A DNA stretch of 64,000 bases from positions 1 through 64,000 of the forward strand of contig CAZJRD010000003.1 in NCBI GenBank assembly GCA_964548365.1, written 5' to 3'. Made by a program: the position numbers and the translations under genes. Source of the stretch: B46-G9 sp964548365. GTDB taxonomy: Bacteria > Desulfobacterota > DSM-4660 > Desulfatiglandales > Desulfatiglandaceae. Each line of letters starts with the position of its first letter. The first letter of the stretch is position 1. This document shows positions 1 to 9,142 of this stretch, in pieces. The notes under the pieces are model-generated. The model saw nothing but the letters and a program-made list of their open reading frames with translations, searched no databases and was not told the origin of the DNA.

Positions 1-247
1 TCCCTCCGTCGTCCATGACTCCGGTCGCTGCGGATTTCGGCCCTTCTCCCGCCTGCGGCGGGATTCCAGTGCCGAAATGACGCCGCTTCCAGAACATCCC
101 GTTCACCTGCTCTTCATATGAACTGCTTTTCTGCTTATCAGTATGAGAAACTTTGTTCAAGCTTTTTGTAAAAAATGTCGATAGTTAACTCATAAGTTCA
201 GTAACTCCCTCGATGTTATTTTCCGCTATTGGGACCATGGGTGGATC
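1..247. other. Non-coding left edge with a small hairpin
   Basis: No gene is recognised here. Positions 48-62 form a short perfect hairpin (cccgcc, loop tgc, ggcggg). It could be the tail of a terminator or repeat belonging to a gene outside the window. The rest, increasingly AT-rich towards 247, probably holds the promoter of the pilin-like gene, but I see no clear -35/-10 pair. Confidence 0.4.
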
Positions 248-790
248 ATGTATCTATGTGATAATTTTATTTTCCTTTTTATATCAGATGGTTATAAAGG
301 AGCCCAGAACTCTTTTCGCGCCTGTGTGAAACGACAAGAACGGGGAAAAGGATTTACCCTCATTGAAATTCTGACGGTTGTCGCCATCTTGAGCACCCTT
401 TCGGCCATCGCCTTACCCGCATACAGCAGATACATTGAAAAGGCGAAGGTAACCAGGGCCATAGCGGAAATCAAGACCTTGAGCTTGGAAATAGATACGT
501 ACGGAATAGATAATGGCGGCACCCTGCCCATAACGCTCAATGACATCGGTCGGGCCGGGCTCCTCGATCCCTGGGGGAATCCCTACGAATACCTGAACTA
601 TGCCACCGTGCATGGAGCCGGTCATGGTATACGCAAGGACCGGAACCTCCATCCCTTGAATTCGGATTACGATCTCTACAGCAAAGGAAAAGACGGATGG
701 AGCCAGCCGCAAATCACCACCCCTTTCAGCCGGGACGATGTCATACGGGCCAGCGACGGCCGATTCATAGGGCTGGCGGCAAATTATTAA
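248..790 (+). CDS. Type IV pilin/pseudopilin-like protein
   Basis: This is a secreted pilin-like subunit with a type III (prepilin) signal. The cleavage motif is G35 followed by FTLIE, then a hydrophobic helix (about residues 36-60) and a soluble part. The C-terminal part has the DPWGNPYEYL and DLYSKGKDG features of GspG/major-pseudopilin proteins, including aspartates that bind calcium in that family. The ATG at 248 gives a long 35-residue leader. A GTG at 326 would give a nine-residue basic leader, which is more typical, but neither start has a strong ribosome site. It stands alone, with no secretion ATPase or prepilin peptidase nearby, so it may be an orphan pilin. The next gene begins 21 nt later. 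Confidence 0.8.
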   Translation: MYLCDNFIFLFISDGYKGAQNSFRACVKRQERGKGFTLIEILTVVAILSTLSAIALPAYSRYIEKAKVTRAIAEIKTLSLEIDTYGIDNGGTLPITLNDIGRAGLLDPWGNPYEYLNYATVHGAGHGIRKDRNLHPLNSDYDLYSKGKDGWSQPQITTPFSRDDVIRASDGRFIGLAANY

Positions 791-811
791 CGGGATTGGA
801 ATTTGTAACAC

Positions 812-3004
812 ATGAAATTATTGAGGACCAAAGACCTTTCATTTAAAACGTCATTTCTGACGAGCAGGGTTGCACGTCGTGTCTTTGTGCAGTTTATCCT
901 TTGCGCGCTGGTACCGATCGGTGTCCTCGGCCTTGTCTCTTTCCAGCAGGTCACAAGTCAACTCCACCAGCAGGGCAGGATTCGCCTGCTCCACTTCAGC
1001 AAAACCATGGGCATGTCTACCTTCGAACGGCTGTCACTCCTTGAAAATGAATTGCAAAACCTTTCCCTCATCATGCAGCGGAATCCGGAAACCCTATCAG
1101 GATCATTAACCGGAGAATTCGGCAACAAGTTGAAAAAGCAATTCAAGGGAATAGCATTTTTCCGCGACTCCGGCGAGAAATCGCCTCTCCTGGGGACAAT
1201 CAGGCAACCGGAAGAATTCTCAAGCCAAGAGAAACAACACCTCCATTCGGGAAAATCACTGCTCTTGAGCCGTCATGATTCACAAGGCCGGGTGCACGTC
1301 TATCTGGTAAGGAACCCTGTTCCCCAAGCACCCGCAGCGGGGTTTTTCATGGGCGAAATGCGGGTCCGCTACCTCCTGGGGCTCTCCGAATACGATACCC
1401 TTCCATTCAGAACGGAGCTCTGTCTCCTGGATCAAACGGGCGATGTCCTGTTTTCCACCATGCCCGTTCCCGCTCTTTCCTACCGGAAACAGGTGGATGC
1501 TGCGCCGTCAGGCTATTTCACTTGGAACAGAGGAACCGGCACCTTTCTTGCCAGTTTCTGGTCAATCCCGTTGAAATATTATTTTTTCCACGCCAGGTGG
1601 ACCATCATCATGAGCCAGCCGGAGAAATATATCTTCTCCCCGGTTTCCTATTTCGAGAAGACGTTCCCCCTGGTGATTCTCCTTTCCCTTTTCGTCGTGG
1701 TTTTTATCAGCCTCGTGCAGATTCGGAAGACCATGCTCCCCCTCCAGGAATTGAAAAAGGGCGCACAACTAATCGGGATGAAGCAATTCGACGAGAGGAT
1801 ATCCATAGAGAGCAAGGACGAGTTTGAGGATCTCGCACAGACGTTCAATGGCATGGCCGAGCAGTTGGGAAGACAATTCACCACCATGACCGCGGCAGCG
1901 GAAATAGACCGGGCAATCCTCTCATCCCTGAAGACCGAAGAAATCGCAAGAATCGCGCTCACCCGGATGTCCGACCTTTTCCATTGCACTGCAGCAGGCC
2001 TGATCCTTGTTGATCCCAACGCACTGAAACCGCCGAAGGCATATGTACTGGGTCAAAATAATAACAAGGTGAGGCTTCTCGAAAACATGGTAGTCACTCC
2101 TGCTGAACTCAAAAGGCTTCTGGAAAAACAAGATTTCACGATGATACAGCAGGGAGAAAGCATCCCCCAGTTCCTGGGTCCGCTTGTCACGAATCAAACC
2201 CGTTCATTCATAGTGTTTCCCATCTTTTTAAAAGTAGATTTCGCCGGGATTATCGTGCTAGGCCCTTCGGACCCCTTTGAGCAGGAAGAGGACAATCTCT
2301 CCCGGGCTCGCCTGCTGGCGAACCAGGTTGCGGTATCCCTGAGCAACGCGCGACTGCTGGAAGAACTGTCGGCACTCAACTGGGGGACCTTGAAGGCTCT
2401 CGCAAGAGCTGTTGATGCGAAGTCACCATGGACCGCCGGCCATTCCGAGCGGGTTACGCAAAATGCCTTGAGGATCGGCCGCGTCTTGCATCTCTCCCCT
2501 GAAGAACTCAAGGATCTGCATCGAGGAGGACTGCTCCACGATATCGGCAAGATCGGGGTTCCGGCCTCCATCCTCGACAAACCGGCAAAACTAACGCCTG
2601 AAGAATGGAGAATCATCCGGGACCACCCGCGCATGGGTGCGAAAATCATCGAACCCATCGCTCCTTACAAACCGATCATGCCCCTAGTTCTCCAGCACCA
2701 CGAGCGATTCGACGGCAAGGGATATCCGGATGGTCTTGCGGGAAATGATATTTCACTCGGTGCCAGGATCCTGGCCGTTGCCGACGCCTATGATGCCATG
2801 GTCTCGGAGCGGCCCTACAGGAAGGCACTGACACAAGAGCAGGCTGTTCAGATTATCCGGCAGGAGGCCGGACGGCAATTAGACCCGGATGCGGTAGCCG
2901 CATTTCTCGAGCTTGCTGATGACGGAAAGGTATTTGGGAAGCACCATACCCAAAGTCTCATCCAACCGAGATATCAACATGTAGCTCATTCCCGATCTTC
3001 ATAA
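812..3004 (+). CDS. Membrane HAMP-GAF-HD-GYP phosphodiesterase
   Basis: This is a predicted cyclic-di-GMP phosphodiesterase or related signalling hydrolase at the inner membrane. Transmembrane segments lie at about residues 23-45 and 284-304 and enclose a periplasmic sensor region of about 240 residues. HAMP (about 303-356), GAF (about 365-515) and HD-GYP (about 520-710) domains follow in the cytoplasm. The HD pair is H576-D577 in LLHDIGKIGVP. The HHERFDGKGYPDGL motif (about 629-642) keeps the GYP signature, so the domain is probably active. The ligand of the sensor region cannot be told from sequence. The 3' end overlaps the convergent ACT-domain gene by 47 nt, so the two transcripts are antisense at their ends. 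Confidence 0.88.
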   Translation: MKLLRTKDLSFKTSFLTSRVARRVFVQFILCALVPIGVLGLVSFQQVTSQLHQQGRIRLLHFSKTMGMSTFERLSLLENELQNLSLIMQRNPETLSGSLTGEFGNKLKKQFKGIAFFRDSGEKSPLLGTIRQPEEFSSQEKQHLHSGKSLLLSRHDSQGRVHVYLVRNPVPQAPAAGFFMGEMRVRYLLGLSEYDTLPFRTELCLLDQTGDVLFSTMPVPALSYRKQVDAAPSGYFTWNRGTGTFLASFWSIPLKYYFFHARWTIIMSQPEKYIFSPVSYFEKTFPLVILLSLFVVVFISLVQIRKTMLPLQELKKGAQLIGMKQFDERISIESKDEFEDLAQTFNGMAEQLGRQFTTMTAAAEIDRAILSSLKTEEIARIALTRMSDLFHCTAAGLILVDPNALKPPKAYVLGQNNNKVRLLENMVVTPAELKRLLEKQDFTMIQQGESIPQFLGPLVTNQTRSFIVFPIFLKVDFAGIIVLGPSDPFEQEEDNLSRARLLANQVAVSLSNARLLEELSALNWGTLKALARAVDAKSPWTAGHSERVTQNALRIGRVLHLSPEELKDLHRGGLLHDIGKIGVPASILDKPAKLTPEEWRIIRDHPRMGAKIIEPIAPYKPIMPLVLQHHERFDGKGYPDGLAGNDISLGARILAVADAYDAMVSERPYRKALTQEQAVQIIRQEAGRQLDPDAVAAFLELADDGKVFGKHHTQSLIQPRYQHVAHSRSS

Positions 3005-3500
3005 GACCGTCATCCACGCTTTCCCTGGTTACACCTTTCGGGATTTCTATTCTGATATCAATGCCATACATCGCGGCGCCGGTTTCAGGTGAGCGACTCA
3101 TCCTGGACGAGAAGTTGGAAATATTGATATTTCTGTCCGCGAGGTACCTGCTGATCTTGTAAACGATCCCTGCCTGGTCAAGACCTTCCACGTGCAGCGT
3201 TTCAGAGACGGTAGTCTTTCTCGGCCCCGGTGTCCCTGTCCGGATGGGCCGCACAAACGCCGATATGTCCTTTTCCTTCTCAAGCCGTCGGCATTCCTTC
3301 AGGAGCCTTTGTTCGAGCGGTTCCTGCTCGGGTTTCTCCTCCGGGCCCTCCACCAGGAAGATCATGGCGAACTCGTCCGACAGGCTGGTCATGGTGGAGT
3401 CTTCAAGGTTGCATCCGTTTTCATAGATCAGCCCAGAAACGTCGGCGATAAATCCCGGCCGATCCTTTCCAATGGCTGTCACAATGAATTTCTTTCCCAT
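2958..3500 (-). CDS. Tandem ACT-domain protein, GcvR-like
   Basis: The 180-residue protein contains two ACT domains, about residues 3-90 and 98-178. Each starts with the ligand-pocket pattern of the family (GKDRPGFIADVSGLIYENGCN in the first, LDQAGIVYKISRYLADRNIN in the second). Two-ACT proteins of this size include GcvR, which modulates glycine cleavage genes in enterobacteria. No DNA-binding domain is visible. A good ribosome site (GGAGGG) precedes the ATG at 3500. The gene overlaps the end of lipA by 22 nt and is last in the lipB-lipA series, which supports a role as an amino-acid sensor for glycine cleavage. The symbol gcvR is not assigned because function is inferred from domain and context only. 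Confidence 0.75.
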   Translation of the reverse strand: MGKKFIVTAIGKDRPGFIADVSGLIYENGCNLEDSTMTSLSDEFAMIFLVEGPEEKPEQEPLEQRLLKECRRLEKEKDISAFVRPIRTGTPGPRKTTVSETLHVEGLDQAGIVYKISRYLADRNINISNFSSRMSRSPETGAAMYGIDIRIEIPKGVTRESVDDGLMKIGNELHVDISVG

Positions 3501-4393
3501 AATTCCCTCCTGTCATTCACATGGCCCGAAACGGCCTTGTACATCTCCTCTGCCTTGTAGGAACTTCGCACGAACGGACCACTGGAAACGGCCAGGAAGC
3601 CAAGGTCGACGGCGAATGTCCTCCAAGTTTCAAATTCTTCAGGCAACACAAATCGCTCAACCGGAAGATGGCGATCAGACGGCTGCAGGTACTGCCCTAT
3701 GGTGAGGAGCCTGCATCCGGCCTCAAAAAGATCGTGCAGGGTCTTTTTCACTTCTTCCGGCTCCTCGCCCAGGCCCAGCATGATTCCCGATTTCCTCGGG
3801 ATAGCCGGATTGAGTGCCTTCGTCCTCGCCAGGAGCCTGAGAGAACGCGGGTAATCAGCGCCAGGCCGTACCCGGGGATACAGCCTTTCAACCGTTTCAA
3901 TGTTGTGGTTCAGGACGGCCGGGTCCGCGTCAAGGACCACGGAGAGCGCATCCTCATCGCCCTGAAAGTCGGGTATGAGCACTTCCACGTCTGCTCCAGG
4001 GTTCTTGCAATGGATCTCCTGAATGGTGTCTGCGAAGAACCTTGCGCCCCCGTCCGGGAGGTCATCACGGGTAACCGAAGTCACCACCACGTAATCGAGG
4101 CCGAGAGATCGAGCGGCCTCCGCCACCCTTTCCGGTTCTTTCGGGTCGGGTTTTCCTAGGGGGCCGTTCGGGACCGCGCAGAACCGGCAGTTTCGCGTGC
4201 AGTGATCTCCCATGATCATGAATGTGGCGGTGTGGCGGGAAAAGCACTCCCATTGATTGGGGCACTTGGCCTCCTGGCACACGGTGTGCAGACATTCTCC
4301 CGTCATCATCCTCCGCACCTTTTCATAGCCGGGCCCCGTGGGGAGGTGCTTCCTGAGCCATGGCGGTTTTTTCATATGTGGTGCTGTTTTCAT
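3479..4393 (-). CDS. lipA: Lipoyl synthase
   Basis: This radical-SAM enzyme inserts two sulfur atoms into protein-bound octanoyl groups to make lipoyl. It carries the auxiliary-cluster motif CQEAKCPNQWEC (C-x4-C-x5-C) and the radical-SAM motif CTRNCRFC (C-x3-C-x2-C). An RSSY motif (FVRSSYKAEE) lies near the C-terminus, as expected for the third ligand of the auxiliary cluster. The start chosen is the ATG at 4393, preceded by AAGGA. A longer frame back to 4510 would overlap lipB and is not supported. It lies 16 nt downstream of lipB, and the pair would lipoylate the nearby GcvH. The length (304 residues) is normal for the family. Confidence 0.95.
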   Translation of the reverse strand: MKTAPHMKKPPWLRKHLPTGPGYEKVRRMMTGECLHTVCQEAKCPNQWECFSRHTATFMIMGDHCTRNCRFCAVPNGPLGKPDPKEPERVAEAARSLGLDYVVVTSVTRDDLPDGGARFFADTIQEIHCKNPGADVEVLIPDFQGDEDALSVVLDADPAVLNHNIETVERLYPRVRPGADYPRSLRLLARTKALNPAIPRKSGIMLGLGEEPEEVKKTLHDLFEAGCRLLTIGQYLQPSDRHLPVERFVLPEEFETWRTFAVDLGFLAVSSGPFVRSSYKAEEMYKAVSGHVNDRRELWERNSL

Positions 4394-4409
4394 ATTCTGC
4401 CGCAAATCC

Positions 4410-5117
4410 TTATACACCTTTCGGTCGACGCAATTGCCGTTTGATTTCGCCGGAATCCACCGGCACGGTTTCGACCCCGAAGACAGTGGCCATGTGGCGG
4501 ACGATCCCATCCCTCACGAGATCAATATCCAGATTTCTTACCTCTTCTTCCTTGAGTGACGTCATGGCCACCCCGGAAAGTCCACACGGGTTGATCCAGG
4601 AAAAAGGCTCCAGCGAAAGATTCACATTCAGGGCAATCCCGTGAAATGCGACGCCCCGGCGTATGGCGATCCCTACGCTCCCCAGCTTCCTCCTGCCCAC
4701 CCAGACACCGTGATTCAGGGTGTTGCGTTCGGCTGCAATGCCCCAGTCCGAGGCCGTCCTGATCATCACCTCTTCAAGGCCTTCCACATATCCGGGAATC
4801 CCCAGGCGAGAGTCGTTCATGCGGATAATGGGGTAGGCGATAATCTGGCCGGGACCGTGATAGGTGATATTGCCTCCCCGCTCCGTCTCCACAACCTCGA
4901 TGCCTTTTTGCTTGAGAACCTCCTCGGAAACCGTGAGATTCTCCCGGCCGCCGTTGTGCCCCAAGGTGAAGACCGGTTCATGTTCCAGCAGGAGCACCGT
5001 GTCCGCCTCCAGGGTTCCCCTGTGCCGTTCGTCCACCAGGCGATGCTGCAAGTCGAGTACGGGCCTGTAGGGCTGGGTCCCGAGTTCAGCTATATGCCAC
5101 CTACGCTCTTGATTCAT
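4410..5117 (-). CDS. lipB: Octanoyl-[acyl-carrier] protein transferase
   Basis: LipB moves octanoyl from acyl carrier protein to lipoyl domains such as GcvH, the step before LipA. Family signatures are present: GGNITYHGPGQ, the RKLGSVGI segment with the conserved lysine, FHGIALNVN, and INPCG with the catalytic cysteine. The 235-residue length is normal. A GAGGAG sequence directly abuts the ATG, an unusually short spacing, while an AGGA further upstream is better placed. It is first of the lipB-lipA-ACT series and lies 311 nt downstream of gcvPB, so it may have its own promoter or be read through from the gcv operon. Confidence 0.95.
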   Translation of the reverse strand: MNQERRWHIAELGTQPYRPVLDLQHRLVDERHRGTLEADTVLLLEHEPVFTLGHNGGRENLTVSEEVLKQKGIEVVETERGGNITYHGPGQIIAYPIIRMNDSRLGIPGYVEGLEEVMIRTASDWGIAAERNTLNHGVWVGRRKLGSVGIAIRRGVAFHGIALNVNLSLEPFSWINPCGLSGVAMTSLKEEEVRNLDIDLVRDGIVRHMATVFGVETVPVDSGEIKRQLRRPKGV

Positions 5118-5428
5118 CTCCTCAAGAAATCCTCTTTCGCGAATGCTTCATGCCCCTGTCCTCCACAAGTGCTGAGAGCTCAGGAGGATCAGGAAAATTT
5201 CTTCCCCTGACGAGCCTCCCGGGCTGATCTTTTCAGTGACTTACCCACGAGGGAGCATTGCCCCCTCCGCATTCCAGTCCTCAGGAAAAAGCATCCTGAG
5301 GACCTGGCTGTGGCTTCCCCCATAGATAAGTCACGAAAAAACGAAGCCCTCCCGACAGTCAGGAGAAGAAACCTCCCTAATCCCCTAAGCCGTCGGTGTT
5401 AAGAAAAAACCCTGGGAAGCAGGGCATT
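5118..5428. other. gcvPB-lipB intergenic region with hairpin
   Basis: No gene is seen in these 311 bases. A perfect 10-bp hairpin (arms 5277-5286 and 5294-5303, loop of seven bases) lies between the end of gcvPB and the start of lipB. It lacks a clear following T-run on the minus strand, so it is a candidate pause, processing or weak termination site rather than a sure terminator. It may separate expression of the gcv and lip genes. Confidence 0.5.
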
Positions 5429-6883
5429 CTATCCCGCCAGGCACGGCCTTCGGGCCGCTTCCGTTTCATTCATGCGCCGGGCCTTTGGCTTCGTGGGTGC
5501 ATCAAAAAGAAGTGCGGAATCGTTTTTCGCCTCCTCGGCGACGGCCTTGCAGGCCTCGACGAAGAGGTCAAGGGTCTCCTTGGATTCCGATTCCGTGGGC
5601 TCGATCATAATGGCCCCGTGGACCACCAGCGGGAAATAAATGGTGGGTGGATGGAATCCATAGTCCATGAGCCGCTTCGCCATATCAAGGGTTGTAACCT
5701 TGTCTTGCTCCTGCATCTTGTCCGAAAAGACGCATTCGTGCATGCACGGCCGGTCATAAGGGAGATGAAAAATTCCGGTGAGTTTTATTCTCAGGTAATT
5801 GGCATTCAGGACCGCGAGCTGGCTGGCCCTCTTGAGTTCCTTCCCCATGCTCAGGATATAGCTGTAGGCCCGAACCAGAACACCCACGTTTCCATAAAAG
5901 GCCTGTAGCTTTCCAATGGATTTGGGAAAGTCCCAGCAAAGAAAATATTTTTCGTCTTCTTTCACCACCCTCGGCACGGGCAGGAAGGGTTCCAGATCCT
6001 TCCTGACACAGACGGGACCGGACCCGGGGCCCCCGCCACCATGGGGCGTCGAGAAGGTCTTGTGGAGATTCAAGTGCATGAGGTCCACCCCCATATCGCC
6101 CATGCTGACGATCCCCATGACCGCGTTCATGTTGGCACCATCCACGTAAACCAGTCCTCCCTTGCCATGAATGATATGAGCTATTTCTTTGATATGCTCC
6201 TCGAACAACCCCAAGGTGTTGGGGTTCGTGACCATGATACCGGCAGTATCTTCATCCATGACCGATGCAGCATATTCCGGGGAGAGGACTCCCCGTTCAT
6301 CTGATTTGACCGGCACCGGGGTGAAACCGCAAAGGGCGGCACTTGCCGGGTTTGTCCCGTGGGCGGTGTCGGGAATAAGGATTTTGCTCCTCGGTTTGCC
6401 CGCGTTCTGGTGAAAGGCCCGAACGATCATCATACCCGTCAACTCGCCATGGGCACCGGCCGCCGGCTGGAGCGACACGGCGGAAAGGCCCGTTATCTCG
6501 GAAAGATACCGCTCCAGGTCAAACATCATTTGGAGAACGCCCTGGGAAAGATCTGCGGGAAGCAGGGGATGCGCAGCAGCAAATCCGGGGAGGGATGCCT
6601 GCCGTTCATTAGTCTTGGGATTGTACTTCATAGTGCATGATCCCAACGGATACATACCGCTGTCCACTCCGAAATTCCACTGAGAGAGGCGGGTAAAATG
6701 CCTGACTGCGTCCAATTCGCTCAGGTCGGGAAAATCAGGCCCCTTGCGGATAAGGCCCTTCTCCAGCGGGGATGGGTCCACGTCTCTCCTGGGAAGGGAG
6801 AATCCTGTCCTTCCTTTTCTTCCCTTCTCCCAGAGGAGCGACTCATTGAATACAAGCCCGGTTGCTCCTAAAGGCTCTTTCAC
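5429..6883 (-). CDS. gcvPB: Glycine dehydrogenase (decarboxylating) subunit 2
   Basis: This is the PLP-binding half of the split P protein of the glycine cleavage system. It decarboxylates glycine and passes the aminomethyl group to the lipoyl arm of GcvH. The PLP lysine lies in NLHKTFSTPHGGGGPGSGP, followed by the glycine-rich loop typical of GcvP. The 484-residue length fits subunit 2. The start is GTG at 6883, preceded by AAGGAGG. This GTG overlaps the TGA of gcvPA (GTGA), which implies translational coupling and one-to-one synthesis with its partner. In the reverse direction the complex makes glycine from CO2 and methylene-tetrahydrofolate, a route used by some Desulfobacterota. Confidence 0.96.
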   Translation of the reverse strand: MKEPLGATGLVFNESLLWEKGRKGRTGFSLPRRDVDPSPLEKGLIRKGPDFPDLSELDAVRHFTRLSQWNFGVDSGMYPLGSCTMKYNPKTNERQASLPGFAAAHPLLPADLSQGVLQMMFDLERYLSEITGLSAVSLQPAAGAHGELTGMMIVRAFHQNAGKPRSKILIPDTAHGTNPASAALCGFTPVPVKSDERGVLSPEYAASVMDEDTAGIMVTNPNTLGLFEEHIKEIAHIIHGKGGLVYVDGANMNAVMGIVSMGDMGVDLMHLNLHKTFSTPHGGGGPGSGPVCVRKDLEPFLPVPRVVKEDEKYFLCWDFPKSIGKLQAFYGNVGVLVRAYSYILSMGKELKRASQLAVLNANYLRIKLTGIFHLPYDRPCMHECVFSDKMQEQDKVTTLDMAKRLMDYGFHPPTIYFPLVVHGAIMIEPTESESKETLDLFVEACKAVAEEAKNDSALLFDAPTKPKARRMNETEAARRPCLAG

Positions 6884-8214
6884 GATCCGACCTCCTTGAT
6901 CAAGGCATCCATATCTTCCTTGGTGTTCGTTTCAGTGGTGCACAACAGGTAATGGTCCGAAAGCTCGGGGAAAAAGGGGGAAACAGGAATCCCGGCCACT
7001 ATCCTCTTCTGCAGGAGCCGACCGTGGGTCTCCTCGAAACCCGCTGGAAATCGTACCACGAACTCGTTGAACGTGGGCGCGTCAAAGGGAATTGTTGCCC
7101 CCCCCTTCCGCAGCCCATTTTTCAGGTATTCCGCCTTGTCGTGGTTCAGTTGCGCAAGTTCACGGAACCCGGTTCCGCCCACGCAGGCCATGTACATGGT
7201 GGAGGCGAGGGCGCAGAGTCCATGGTTGGAGCAGATATTGGATGTCGCCCGTTCACGGCGAATGTGTTGTTCCCTGGTCGCGAGGGTCAGGACAAACCCG
7301 GGCCTACCGTCTTTGTCCGTGGTCCGGCCAACCAGTCGTCCGGGCATGCTCCGAACAAATTTCTGCCGTGCGGCAAACATGCCAAGTCCCGGACCGCCAA
7401 AGGACTGGGGAATGCCAAGACTCTGCCCTTCCCCGCACGCGATATCCGCACCAAGTTCACCCGGGCTCTTCACAAGGCCGTAGGCGAGGGGCTCCCCAAA
7501 AGCAACAACAAACAACGTTTTCTGATCAGCGTGCACCTTCTTCCCCTGGAATTCCAGATCCTCGATACACCCGAAGAAATTCGGGGACTGGACCGCAACG
7601 GCCGCATATTCCTCCAGGTTGGCAAGTGAAGAAAGATCGGTGGTCCCGTTTTTCCGGTACGGCAGTTCAACCACCTCGTATCCGGGAGCGGTGAGGTACG
7701 TCTGGACCACCCGGCGATAAAAGGGATGGACAAGGCGTGATACCGCCACCTTTTTCCTTTTTGTGATGCGAATGGCCATGAGCAGGGCTTCGGCCAGGGC
7801 CGATGCGCCGTCATACATGGAGGCATTTGCCACGTCCATGCCCAGGAGCCTTGTTGTCAGGGTCTGGTATTCATATATGGCCTGGAGGGTCCCCTGGCTT
7901 ATCTCCGGCTGGTAAGGAGTATACGCGGTATAAAATTCACTCCGCAAAAGGAGTTGCCTCACCACTTCCGGGATAAAATGATTGTAGCTGCCCGCACCGA
8001 GAAAAACCCTGTACTCCGGCGGGACGGCCATATCTTGTGCAAGCGCATCCATGTGGGCGTTCAGCTCCCACTCTGTCAGGGGACCGGGGAGTTCAAGATC
8101 CCCGTCTCGACGGCAGTCTTCCGGGATCGGGGTGAAGAGGTCATCCAGAGAGTCCAGGCCTATTTCGTCGAGCATCTCTTTGATGTCTTCACCGGTATGG
8201 GGAAAATATCGCAT
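6880..8214 (-). CDS. gcvPA: Glycine dehydrogenase (decarboxylating) subunit 1
   Basis: This is the N-terminal half of the split P protein and pairs with GcvPB. The sequence opens with MRYFPHTGEDIKEML and contains the YTPYQPEISQGTLQAIYEYQ segment characteristic of subunit 1. It keeps the PLP-fold type I core without the catalytic lysine, as expected. The length (444 residues) is normal. It begins 5 nt after the stop of gcvH and overlaps gcvPB by four bases, so H, P1 and P2 are one tight operon. A split P protein is usual in anaerobes and Gram-positive bacteria. Confidence 0.96.
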   Translation of the reverse strand: MRYFPHTGEDIKEMLDEIGLDSLDDLFTPIPEDCRRDGDLELPGPLTEWELNAHMDALAQDMAVPPEYRVFLGAGSYNHFIPEVVRQLLLRSEFYTAYTPYQPEISQGTLQAIYEYQTLTTRLLGMDVANASMYDGASALAEALLMAIRITKRKKVAVSRLVHPFYRRVVQTYLTAPGYEVVELPYRKNGTTDLSSLANLEEYAAVAVQSPNFFGCIEDLEFQGKKVHADQKTLFVVAFGEPLAYGLVKSPGELGADIACGEGQSLGIPQSFGGPGLGMFAARQKFVRSMPGRLVGRTTDKDGRPGFVLTLATREQHIRRERATSNICSNHGLCALASTMYMACVGGTGFRELAQLNHDKAEYLKNGLRKGGATIPFDAPTFNEFVVRFPAGFEETHGRLLQKRIVAGIPVSPFFPELSDHYLLCTTETNTKEDMDALIKEVGS

Positions 8215-8218
8215 GCCT

Positions 8219-8617
8219 TCATCCTTTCAGTTTTTTGAGATAGGTATCCTTCTCCATCAGGGAATCCATCTCAGTCTGATCACCGGGTCTCACCTCTATC
8301 ATCCAGCCGCCTGCATAGGGGTCCTTGTTTAGCAACTCGGGTTGCCCCTCCAGGTCTTCGTTAATGGCCGTGATCTCTCCTCCTACGGGCATATAGAGCT
8401 CTGAAACAGCCTTGACTGATTCCACCGTGCCGAATTCCTCTCCCTTGCTGAACGGGGAGCCCACTTCAGGCAGTTCAACGAAAACGATATCACCCAGCTG
8501 ATCCTGTGCGTAGTCCGAGATACCCACTTTCACCAGATCCCCTTCCTGCCGGGCCCATTCGTGGTTTTCCGTGTATCGCACGTCTTGCGCAAAATTCAAT
8601 TCACTGATCTCTTTCAT
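8219..8617 (-). CDS. gcvH: Glycine cleavage system H protein
   Basis: GcvH is the lipoyl-carrying shuttle between the P, T and L proteins. The lipoylation lysine lies in GTVESVKAVSELYMPVGG. The downstream NEDLEGQPELLNKDPYAGGWM is typical. The start chosen is ATG 8617. The more upstream ATG at 8635 lies inside the strong ribosome site (GGAGGAGGAA, 8621-8630). The protein is 132 residues. It is the first gene of gcvH-gcvPA-gcvPB, and the lipB/lipA genes downstream would install its cofactor. The T function is supplied by the fused gene at 19405. No L protein gene is visible in the window. Confidence 0.95.
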   Translation of the reverse strand: MKEISELNFAQDVRYTENHEWARQEGDLVKVGISDYAQDQLGDIVFVELPEVGSPFSKGEEFGTVESVKAVSELYMPVGGEITAINEDLEGQPELLNKDPYAGGWMIEVRPGDQTEMDSLMEKDTYLKKLKG

Positions 8618-9142
8618 TTCTTCCTCCTCCAACATGACTTGTGGTGTTGTCTTCTCTCCTTCTTTTTTTCTCTTGTAGCCTCAACCGGGAACCTTCTTCA
8701 ACACTTTTCATCCGTTTTCACCAGATGCTTCATCATATTGCAATCATTTTTTGATTACCGCATATTGCTGATGTTGTCAATAACATAAATAAACAGTACC
8801 GATTTCCTCAAAATTCGGTGATATTTTCGCCATATGTCACAAAAAACTCACTTATTAACCATATTGGCAAAAATCTGGCGGAATGGAAGAGGCAAAAGGT
8901 ATTGTCTCACGGGCTGCCGTGAGCGGGCTGAAGGGGAGCAATACTGCCAAAATTGCCTATCCGCGGACAATGCATGATCTGCCGTAATGGGTAGGCAACC
9001 GCCCGGATCAAAAGAGAAACGAAAGAGGAAAAGAAACACAGGTGACGGAAAAGTATCCATCATCGGTGCCTGAAGCGAACGGCCGCTTCAGGCACCGAAA
9101 ATAGCAGAGATAGAGCCCCAATTCCTCGGGAAGTCGATGCCT
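8618..9142. other. Intergenic region upstream of gcvH with strong secondary structure
   Basis: No protein gene is seen in about 525 bases. The AT-rich part (about 8700-8870) probably holds the gcvH promoter and includes the small inverted repeat AATCA-TTTTT-TGATT at 8742-8756. The GC-richer part (about 8890-9010) can fold extensively: a perfect 7-bp hairpin at 8906-8923, an outer pairing of GTATTG with CAATAC around it, and GCCTATCC with GGGTAGGC further on. It lies in the putative leader of gcvH on the minus strand. It does not match the glycine riboswitch consensus I know, so no class is assigned. Confidence 0.45.
9064..9097 (-). terminator. Stem-loop after the molybdenum hydroxylase operon
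   Basis: A perfect 14-bp stem (9064-9077 with 9084-9097) encloses a six-base loop. It lies 46 bases past the stop of the FAD subunit gene on the minus strand. There is no strong T-run directly after it, so it may be a factor-assisted terminator or a 3' stabilising hairpin. Confidence 0.6.

Noticed and set aside
3479..5117. Placing lipA/lipB in a lipoate-dependent sHdr sulfur oxidation pathway with the Hdr genes
   Set aside because: They lie beside gcvH and far from the Hdr cluster, LplA/LbpA-type genes are absent, and glycine cleavage explains them.
8890..9010. Assigning a glycine riboswitch upstream of gcvH
   Set aside because: The position is attractive, but the conserved core bases of that riboswitch are not visible on either strand.
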